Source of the DNA: Bacteroidetes bacterium GWF2_33_38 | Lineage (GTDB): Bacteria > Bacteroidota > Bacteroidia > Bacteroidales > GWF2-33-38 | Length of the DNA: 56,003 nucleotides | Assembly: GCA_001769505.1 (NCBI GenBank) | Contig: MEOF01000060.1 | Span: 1-56,003 of the forward strand | Reading direction: 5' to 3' | Part shown: one piece after another, positions 1 to 12,000 of the stretch | Numbering within the stretch: the stretch's first letter is position 1 | Layout: every line of letters begins with the position of its first letter | The notes under the pieces: model-generated | The model's database searches: none | Seen by the model: the letters and a program-made list of their open reading frames with translations, nothing else | Told to the model about the DNA's origin: nothing | Made by a program: the position numbers and the translations under genes

Positions 1-3000
1 ATTACTGCTCAAACAAATGTGCTTTGCAGAGGAAACAGTACTGGAAATATTACCGTCACAACGTCAGGAGGAACTTCTCCATATACGTTTGCTTGGACAG
101 GAGGACAAACGGTAAACCCCGCCATAAATTTAGCTGCCGGTGAATATACGGTTACCGTTACCGATGCAAACGGATGTATGGCTAACGACAACACTTCGAT
201 TACTCAACCTGCTGCGGTTCTGAGTGCATCTATCTCCGACCAAACAGATGTAAGTTGTAAAGGTCAGGCTACGGGAAATGCAACTGTAACAGCAATGAAT
301 GGAACTCCGGGGTATTCGTATTTATGGAGCGATGGACAGGCGGTAAATCCTGCCATAAATCTTATCGCTGACGATTACATTGTTACAGTTACTGATGCAA
401 ATGGTTGTGAAGTTACTGCAAATGTTACAATCACTGAGCCAGATGTAATTATGACGGCATCAATTACGGCAGAATCTGATGTAACTTGTAATGGATTAGA
501 CAATGGTTCTGCAACGGTTACTCCTGCAGGAGGAGATTCTCCATATTCTTATGCATGGAATTCAACTCCAATTCAAAATACAGTAACCGCTTCAAATTTA
601 GCTCCTGGAAATTACACGGTAACTATTACTGATGCAAATGGTTGTAATAATGTTACTGCATCTGTAAATATTACAGAACCTTCTGAATTAACAGTTTCTA
701 TTACGACTCTAAATAACGTAAGCTGTAATGCTGGAAATAATGGAAACCTTACAGTTACTGCTGGCGGAGGAACAACACCATACACATATTTATGGACAGG
801 TGGGCAAACGACAAATCCAGCTGTAAATTTATCAGTTGGCGAATATACAATTACTGTAACTGACGCTAATTCATGCACCGAAACAGCTACGACTACAATC
901 ACAGAACCGAGTGTTTTAACTGCCTCAATCACAGCCCAAACCAATGTAAGTTGCTATGCAGGAAACAATGGAAGTGCAACGGTTACCGCAGGTGGTGGTG
1001 CAGGAAGCTACACATACTTATGGACAGGTGGGCAAACGACAAATCCAGCCACAAACCTCACCGCAGGATCATATACAGTAACCATTACCGATGCGAATTT
1101 GTGTACCAAAACAACTACGGCTACAATCACACAACCTTCTGTTATTACAGCCTCAATCACGGCTCAAACCAATGTAAGTTGTAATGCAGGAAGCAATGGA
1201 AGTGCAACGGTTACTGCGGGTGGTGGTGCAGGAAGCTACACATACTTATGGACAGGGGGACAAACGACAAATCCTGCCACAAATCTCACCGCAGGATTAT
1301 ATACAGTAACGGTTACAGATGCGAATTCGTGTACCAAAACAACTACGGCTACAATTACTCAACCAACATTATTAACAGCCACTATTTCATCTCAAACCAA
1401 CGTAAGTTGTAATGGAGATAATGATGGAGCTCTTACGGCTACAGGAGGAGGAGGAACAACACCATACTCTTTTGCGTGGGATAATGGACAGTTAACAAGT
1501 TCGATCAATACTCTTATTGCGGATAATTATGAAATAACTATAACCGACTTTAAAAACTGTACGGCAACTACATCAGCAACTATTTCAGAGCCGTCCATAT
1601 TAACAGCTGCAATTACCGCTCAAACAAATATAAGTTGTAATGGAGGAAACAATGGAAACATAACAGTCACAGCTGGTGGAGGAACCTCACCATACACATA
1701 CTTATGGACAGGCGGACAAACGATAAATCCGGCTACAAATTTAGTTGCAGGAAACTATACTGTTACTGTAACTGATGCACATGGATGTACAGAGACAGAC
1801 AACATAACTTTAACTCAGCCATTAATACTAATAGCTACAATTACCGCAAAAACTGATGTAAATTGCTTTGGAGGAAATAATGGAACTGCAACTGTTACAG
1901 CTGGAGGAGGAACAACACCATACTCATATTTATGGACGGGAGGGCAAACCATAAATCCTGCTGTAAATTTAATAGCAGGAACTTATACTGCAACAGTAAC
2001 CGATGGAAATGGTTGTACAAAAACAACTTCCTCAACAATTACTCAACCTGCTGTTTTAACTGCAATTATTTCTTCTCAAACAAATCCGGGTTGTAATGGA
2101 GATAATACGGGAAGTGCAACAGTTACAGCAGGAGGAGGAACTCCTTCTTATACATATTTATGGACAGGCGGGCAAACTACAAATCCCGCAACAAATTTAA
2201 TCGCAGGAGCGTATATAGTTACAGTTACTGATGATAATGGCTGCACCAAAACGACAACCGCAACAATTTCAGAACCTGATGAATTAACAGCTTCAATAAC
2301 AGCAAAAACAGATGTAAGTTGTTTTGATGGAACAGATGGCACTGCAACAGTTACTCCTGTTGGCGGAACAACTCCATACTCTTTCCTATGGAACGACCCA
2401 GCTCCGGCTCAAACCACTTCAATAGCGTCAAACTTATCGGAAGGCAATTATGAAGTTATTGTTACAGATAATTCTGGTTGTACGAAAACCATATCTACAA
2501 CGATAACTGAACCAACAGAATTAATTTTAACACCATCCCATATAAATGCATCTTGTGGCGATTCAAATGGTTCGGCTTCAATTACAGCAGTTGGAGGAAC
2601 CTCTCCATATTCTTTTAATTGGTCAAGTGGAGAATCTGTTGATGCTATTTCAGGAAAAGTTGCGGGAACATACACTGTTACAGTTACTGATGCAAATGGA
2701 TGCGAAAAAATCGAAAACATAAGTATTAATAACGATGGTTCGCCAACAGCAACCATCTCATCACAAACAAATGTAACATGTAATGGAGGAAATGATGGCG
2801 AAGCAATTGTAACTCCATCGGGAGGAACTGCTCCATACACATATTTGTGGACAGGAGGAGGTACTGATTCTACAAAAACAAATATGACAGCTGAAAGTTA
2901 TACTGTAACTATAACTGATGGTAACACCTGTATTTCATCAGCTAATGTAACCATTGATGAACCCGATCCAATTGATGCAATAATTTCAGCCAAGGCAAAT

Positions 3001-6000
3001 GTAAGTTGTAATGGAGGTAGCAATGGAACAGCAACTGTTCTTGCATCTGGGGGCGTAGTTCCATATTCATATTTATGGTCTGACGCTCAATTAACAGCAA
3101 CAGCAACAAATCTTGCTGCAGGGGTTTATGAGGTAACTGTTTCTCAAGGAAGCGGATGTTTAGCTACTGCAACAGCCTCTGTTACTATAACAGAACCTAA
3201 TGCCTTAACTGCTGGCATTACTTCTCAAACAAATGTGAGTTGTAATGGAGGTAGCGATGGAAGTGCTACAGTTACGGCAAGCGACGGAACGGCTCCATAT
3301 TCTTTCTTGTGGAATGATCCGGCTCCTGCACAAACAACAATCACAGCAACTTTATTGTCAGCAGGAAATTATGAAATTACAATAACCGATAACAAAGGAT
3401 GTACAACAACTGCTCCTGTAACTATTACCGAACCAGATGTTTTAACGGCTACTATTACAGATCAAAACAATATAAGTTGTAATGGAGGAACAGATGGCTC
3501 TGCAACAGTTACTGCGGCAGATGGAACTTCTCCATATACATATCTTTGGTCAGACGGTCAATCAAATAGTATTGCAAACAATCTTTTAGAGGGCACTTAC
3601 ACAGTTACCATTACCGATGGTAAAAATTGTACTGCATCAACCAACGTATCTATTATTGAACCCGATATTTTATCTGTAAGTATTCTTTCTCAAATAAATG
3701 TAAGTTGTAATGCCGGTAACGATGGTTCAATAACAGCAACCATTAGCGGAGGAACTACACCATATTCATATAATTGGACAGGTGGGCAAACAACAAATCC
3801 CGCAATCGGATTAAATGCGGGGGCATATACAATTACAGTTACCGATGATGCCGGCTGTACTAAAACCGCCTCTACTACACTTACTCAACCAAACGAATTA
3901 ATTGCATCAATTTCTGCACAAACAAATGTTGATTGTAACGGAAGTGCAACAGGTAGTCTAACAGTTAGTGCTGTCGGAGGAACATTAGCGTACTCATTCT
4001 TATGGTCAAATGCACAAACAGGAGCAACTGCCAACAATCTTATCGCAGGACCCTATACGGTTACGATTACCGATTCAAAAGGATGTACCGATTCAATAGG
4101 AGAAACAGTTACAGAAAACAGCATTGTTACAGCGGAAATTACCGATAGTACAAATGTGAGCTGTAATGGGGAAAGTACAGGAAATGCAACAGTAACTGCA
4201 AGTGGCGGAACATTATCATACTCATATATTTGGTCTGACGGTCAAACCACAAATATTGCAACTAATTTTGCCGAAGGAGAATATTTTGTTACTGTTAGCG
4301 ATGATAATGGTTGTACAGCTACAGCAAATGTAAATATTACGGAACCCACTATTCTTACAGCATCAATTCTTTCAGAAACTGACGTAAGTTGTAATGCCGG
4401 AAGCGATGGAGAGTCCACGGTTTCAGGAAGCGGAGGAACAACTCCATACACCTATTTATGGACAGGAGGCGTAACAACTCAAACATTATCAAATCAAATT
4501 TCAGGAATTTATAATGTAACAGTTACAGATGACAACTCTTGTACAGCTTCAACTTCTGTAGAAATTTTTCAACCCACAGCTATTTCTATTACAAATGTAA
4601 ATACTAATATCTATTGTCGTGGTGATTCAACAGGAGCAATAAATCTTTCGGTTAGTGGAGGAACCTCGCCATATACTTTTGCTTGGTCAAATGGTGCTGC
4701 AACCGAAGACGTATCAGATCTTCCTGCCGGAAATATTTCAATTACAGTTACAGATGATGCCGGATGTAATGCAAGTAAAACGATTACGTTGACACAACCT
4801 GCTGTTACATTATCTGCCTCAACTTCATTTACAGATGTTAGTTGTAATGGAGGGAGCAATGGAACAGCAACCGTTTCTGCTTCGGGAGGAACAACTCCAT
4901 ATTCATATTCATGGACTAGTGGTGCAACTACTCAAACTATTTCAAATTTAACAGTTGGAACTTATGACGTTACAATTACGGACAACAAGTTATGTACAAC
5001 CACATCATCGGTAAGTATTTTAGAGCCAACAACACTTTCAGCAATCATTTCTTCAAAAATAGATGTTAGTTGTAATGGTGGAAATAACGGAACGGCAACG
5101 GTAAATGCTTCAGGCGGAACTAGTCCATACTTATACGTTTGGTCAGGTGGAGGAACTGACTCTACAAAATTGAATATGATTTCCGGAAATTATACTGTTA
5201 CGATTACTGATGCACATGCTTGTACTACAACTGCAAATACTACAATAAATCAACCAACCGTGCTTTCAGCAAACATTTCTGCTCAAACAAACGTAAGTTG
5301 TTTTAGTGGAAATAACGGAGATGCAACGGTAAATGCATTAGGCGGAACAAATCCATATACATATTTATGGTCGAACGCTCAAAACACAATTACAGCAAGT
5401 AATCTAACCGCAAACACATATGCTGTGACTGTTACAGACAGTTTATTGTGTCAAGTTTCTACAAATGTTACTATTACTCAACCCGATTCGATAATTATAA
5501 ACATTGTTTCAAGAACAAATATTAGTTGCAATGGCGGAGATGATGGAGTAATTACAATTAGCGTGTCCGGAGGAGAAACTCCAATAGCATTTTTATGGGA
5601 CGATGCACAAACAGATTCTTTAGCTATAAATTTATCCGCAGGTATTCACACGGTTACAATTACAGATGCTAATTCATGTTCATTAGATAAAACCATAACT
5701 CTATCACAACCAAACATTTTGATTGTATCAGCAACTCAAAATAATGTTAGTTGCAATGGCGAAGCTGATGGGAGTGCAACTGCAACATCAATTGGAGGCA
5801 CGCCAATATATTCATACTTATGGTCAAATGGAGCAAGCACCGGAACTGCATCAAATCTTGTAGCAGGAAACTATATTGTAACAGTAACTGACTCAAAAGC
5901 ATGTACAGATACAACTTCCATTACAATTACACAACCTGCCCCTGTTGTTCCGGAAGCCGGTAATAATCAATCTATTTGTACAGGATATGAGATTACATTA

Positions 6001-9000
6001 TCTGCAACAGGAGGAGAAATATACAGTTGGAACAATAGCGTAACGCAAGATGTTGCTTTTGTTCCATTAACTACAACTACCTATACAGTAACTGTCACTG
6101 ACTCAATTGGTTGTTCTGCAATAGATTCAGTGACCATTAGTTTATACCCCGAACTCATTGCAAATGCAGGCAATGAACAATCAATCTGTGCTGGAAGTTC
6201 AGTCCAAATAGGTAGCACCCCCACAGCATCGGGAGGCATGAGTCCATATTCTTATTTATGGAATAATTCTGCAAGTCTTGATAATGACACAATTGCAAAT
6301 CCAATAACGGAAGCAATGACAAACACAACATATCAGTTAACCATTACTGATGCAAATGGATGTGAATCAACCGACGATGTGCTGATAAATGTAAACTTAC
6401 TTCCAACGGTTGATGCAGGATTAGAAAGTGTGATTTGTGAAGGATATAGCTATGTTCTTTCAGGAACTTATGGCGGAGGAGCCTCAAGTGTCACTTGGTC
6501 GTCGCCAACATCATTAACAGGTGATGCATTCAACAATGTGAATGATACTGCGGCAATTTACACTCCAACAATTAACGATATTTCAAATGGATTAGTTGTT
6601 CTTACCCTTACAACCAATGACCCAACGGGCTCTTGTGTTGCGGTTTCTGACAGTGTAACTTTAAGTATTAGTTTAGCTCCTATCGTTGATGCAGGGAATA
6701 ACCTTATTCTTTGTTCAAACAATATTGATATAAATCTAAATGGAAGCGTAACCGTAGGTTCAACTACAGGAATTTGGATGACAAGTGGAACCGGCTCATT
6801 TGCACCACATGATAGCGATTTAACCGCTGAATACATTCCGACAATAGATGACATTTCGAGTGGACAAATCTGGCTAAAACTTACATCTACCAATACACCA
6901 AACTGTAACGAGATAAGTGATTCAATTTCTATTACGTTTACTGACGCCCCCCTTGTTAGTGCGGGAAGTGACACAATACTTTGTGCAAACAATTCCGAAC
7001 TTCAGCTTTCGGGAACGGTATCGGGAGCTAATTCTACAGGAATTTGGACGACAAGTGGAACAGGAAACTTTAGTCCATTCGATACAACATTGAGTACCAT
7101 CTATACTCCTAGCGTTCAGGACACTACAAATGGAACAGTAACTCTATATCTTACTTCAACAAATATTGGGACTTGTAATTCAATTACTGATTCAATTGAA
7201 TTAATTATTACAAAATCTCCTTACGTTTTTGCAGGAGACAATATCAATATGTGTCCCGATGTTATGGAAATTCCTCTTGAAGGTATTATTTCGGCAGGAG
7301 CCACACAAGGAATTTGGACAAAATCGGGAACCGGAAGCTTTTTCCCGGATAATACAAGTTTGAATACAACATACACCTTGAGTTCTTTGGATACTATAAA
7401 TGGAGGCGTAAATTTATTCCTTACATCAGCAGATAATGGAAATTGTTTGACTGTTCGAGACACGCTAACGATTTCTATATCTTCTTCAATCGAGACTAAT
7501 GTAAGTGGCAACGATATTGTTTGTGCACATATTCCGTCGATTTCAATTGAAGGAGAAGTATGGGGAAATACCAACGAGGGAGTTTGGACAACATCTGGAA
7601 ATGGGAGCTTTAGTCCAAATGATACGTCCTTAATTGTTGACTACATAATTAGCCCCGATGATACATTAAATGGAAGTGTAAATTTAATTTTTACTTCAAC
7701 AAATAATGGGCTCTGCGAAGCAAAAAGCGACACGTTAGAATTAAGAATAGATCCTGGAATTTATGTCGAGGCGGGAAATGACAATACCGTTTGTGCAAAT
7801 AATGCCGAAATTTCTTTGTTAGGAAATGTATGGGGCGGTACGACATCAGGAAAATGGTCGTCAAGCGGAGATGGTTTTTTTACTCCAACCGACAGCTCTC
7901 TTGCTACCACTTATATTCCAAGTAGTGCAGACACAAGCAATGGATTTGTTACATTGTATCTCGAATCAACAAATAATGTCGACTGTCAACCAGTAGTTGA
8001 CTCAATTTTTGTTACAATCACTCCCGCTCCGCACGTAATTGCAGGAACTGACAAATATATTTGCGTAAACAATCCAACTGTAAATTTAAATGGAATTATT
8101 TTTGGCGGAAGTTCTTCAGGCTATTGGACAACAAACGGAACTAACGAATTTAGTACCGATTCAACAACATTAATTAACACATATTTACCATCTGAAGAAG
8201 ATACATTAAGTGATAATTTATTTTTCGTATTAACTTCAACAAACAATGGCGACTGCTTAATCGAATCTGATACATTGAACGTGTATTTTACTCCCGCCCC
8301 AGAAGTTTTTGCAGGAGATGACGAAGGAATATGCAGCAATAGCTCTTTCGATTTGATTGGAGTTGTGAATGGAGGAGCAGGAACTGGAATGTGGACAAAT
8401 ATTACAGGGTCTGGAAATTTTAATCCTGATAGAGAGGATTTGCCTGTTACTTTTATCCCTGCCGACGATGACATTATATTGGGTTATGCTCTTTTGCAAC
8501 TAGAATCTACAAATACCACAGGTTGTATCACTGTTTACGACACAATTAGAGTTTCGATTGCTCCTTCGGCAATAGTCGAAGCTGGCGATAGCATTACCAT
8601 TTGCGACAACAATAGTTTAGTTCAACTCAATGGTTCTGTTTCAGGTCCAACAACAACCGGAATTTGGACAACTAACGGAGATGGAATTTTTGCAACTTCC
8701 GACACATTTATGGATGCCACTTATGTTCCCGGTCCTCAAGATTTAGTTACGGGTGAAATCACATTTATTTTAACATCTACAAACAATGGAGATTGTGAAG
8801 GAAATTCCGATTCAGTCAACGTAGAAATATTACAAGCCCCGACAGTATATGCAGGTCCAAACAGAACAGTATGTAAATCGTTGAATGTATATCAAGTTGG
8901 ATCGGTAAGTGGAATTACTAGTTCTGGAACTTGGTCTTCGACTGGATATGGTTTATTTTTAACAAACACAACCCAATTAGCCGTTTATCAGCCAGGGGCA

Positions 9001-12000
9001 GCAGATATTGCAAACGAGTTTGTAGGTTTAATTTTAACATCTGATAATAATGCAACTTGTTTGGCTGTTGCCGACACAGCGTACATTATTTTAATTGACA
9101 AACCTAATGTTAATGCTGGAGATGACCAACATATTTGCTCCAATAATTCAATAATTCAATTAAATGGATATATCGAAGGAGCCACAGCAACATGGATAAC
9201 AAATGGCTCCGGGTATTTTATTCCTGATAGTATCACCCTTGATGCTCAGTATATCTCTTCTCCCGCAGATACATTATTGGGCAACATACAATTCATTCTT
9301 GAAGCCACAAATTCGTGTACTATTTCGGATAGTCTAGAAATAACATACACTCCCTCTCCTATTGTTGATGCTGGAGCGGCATTCCGTCCAACTTGTATTG
9401 GAGTAAAAAACATAAGTATGGTAGGAACTGTAACGGGAGGAGCAACAACCGGAAAATGGACAACTTCAGGAACCGGATATTTTATTCCTAACGATTCAAG
9501 TTTAGTTGCAACATATGTTAGAAGCGACCAAGATAGTATCGATGGTCAATTTATTATTTACCTTACAGCTACCAACTACGATAATTGTATCGAAGTTAAA
9601 GACTCTTCAAGATTTCGATTAACAACCATCCCTGTGGTAAACGCAGGTAGCGATTTTACATATTGTGCCAATAATGCTAATGTTCAATTAAACGGAATCG
9701 TTAATGGAGGTGCTTCTACAGGAATGTGGACGTCAAGTGGAACGGGGACTTTCTCTCCAAGCAATACATCTCTCAATGCAATCTATACCCCTAGCGTTCA
9801 AGACACCACAAATGGAAATGCTACTCTATTTTTACGCTCAACTGATGCTTGTGTAACCAGCTACGATACTGTTCAATACTCATTTACCCCAGCTCCTTTT
9901 GTTCATGCCGGTATCGACATTACCGTTTGTGCAAACAATAACATTATGAACCTCGACGGATACGTACGCTCAACTTCATCAACGGGAAAATGGTACAGTA
10001 CAGGAAGCGGAATATTTTATCCCAATAATACTTCTTTAGACGCTGAATATCAACCAAGTACAGCCGATAGAAATTCGGGGCAGATTGCTCTTACTCTTGT
10101 TTCAACAAACAACGGAATGTGTTATCCAGTAAAAGACACATTACTAGCAAGAATAACATCTGAGCCTATCGTTGATGCCGGTGAAGACGAATATATTTGC
10201 AAAGGAGATGTAATTGAACTTTCCGGATCTATAACCGGTGGAGCAACTTCAGGAATTTGGGAGTCATCAGGTTCTGGCGAATTTAGTCCTAATGCCGAAA
10301 GTTTAACTACAAACTATATTCCAAGTACAGAAGATACTACTATAGGTTTCTTGACATTAACGCTTACGTCAACAAACAATCAAAATTGTATTGCCGTTCA
10401 AGGTGTGAAATTCATTACCTTCACCGACAAGCCAACTGTTTTAGCCGGAAGCGATCAAACAGCTTGTGCAAACAATTCCACAATTCAGTTAAACGGATAT
10501 ATTGGAGGAAGTTCTACAACTGGTATTTGGTCAAGTTTAAGCGGAGGAAGCTTTACTCCTTCTACAACAAATTTAGATGCCGACTATACTCCAGGTCTAA
10601 CTGCCTTGCAAAATGGATTGGCAAATTTGGTTTTAACATCAACAAATGCTTGTGAGGTTCACGATACTGTACAACTTGTATTTACCAACGCCCCATATGT
10701 AAATGCCGGTTTCGACCAAGTTTTCTGTATTTCAAATCCTATTGTTGAGCTTGATGGAACTGTTTCAAATGGAGCAACATCAGGAATTTGGGAAACTTCA
10801 GGGACTGGATATTTCAGTCCAAGCGATACCGTGTTTGATGCAATATACTACCCAAGCATTACCGACACTTTGTTTGGAAATATTACACTATCCTTAACAT
10901 CAACAAACAATGGAAATTGTATTGCCGAAAATGATGAAATGACGGTTAGTTTTGTACAAAAACCAATTGTTGAAGCAGGTTTAGATCAAATTATTTGTGC
11001 CAATGCGATGTTGATGCTTGACGGTTTAATTCTTGGAGGAATTTCCGAAGGGTATTGGCAAACTACAGGCACAGGTTCCTTTTCACCCGATTCTTCAGAT
11101 TTGTACGCAGTATATGTTTTCAGTAACGAAGACACAACTAATCAGTACGTTCCGATGATATTGTCAACTCCGGAATATCATGGTTGTCAATCAGAGTCAG
11201 ATACAATGAATGTAACCATTACTCCCGCACCTCATGTTGAAGCCGGAAACGACATTACCGTTTGTGCCAACAACTCTGAAATTATACTCAATGGTCATGT
11301 TTGGGGTTCCTCTCACTCGGGAGAATGGACAACATTGGGTAGTGGTGTTTTTATTCCAAACGATTCCATTATCACGGCAACTTATCTGCCAAGTGATGCT
11401 GATATTGATTCTGGTTTTGTCAGGTTGATTTTAAAAAGCACAAATAATCAGGATTGCTACGCTGAACGCGATACAATTAATGTTACAATTTCTCCTTCTC
11501 CTGAGATTAACGCAGGAAACGACCAATACGTTTGTAATGGGAACAATGTATATTTGAATGCAACAATATCTGGCGGGGCAACTTCAGGAATTTGGTCAAC
11601 CAACGGAACGGGTACAATTACGCCAAGCGATACTAGTTTAAGTATTACGTACATTCCTTCTCCTGCGGACACTGTTATTGGAAATCTATATTTTATTTTA
11701 ACGGCACAAAATTATGGTTTATGTAATCTTGTCGAGGATTCGATATTTATTACATTTACTCCTCGTCCTTATGTTGAGGCGGGAACTGATGTGATTGCTT
11801 GTGCCAACAATGCAAATATTGTATTAGACGGTATTGTAAATGGAAGCACAATCACGGGAATGTGGGCAACAAGTGGCGATGGATATTTCTTATCTGATTC
11901 TACTCAACTTGACGCACAGTATATTCCGGGAGCTGAAGATGTTTCATCTGGTTATGCAACTCTCACGTTATCATCAACCTATGCTTGTTTAGAAATAGAT

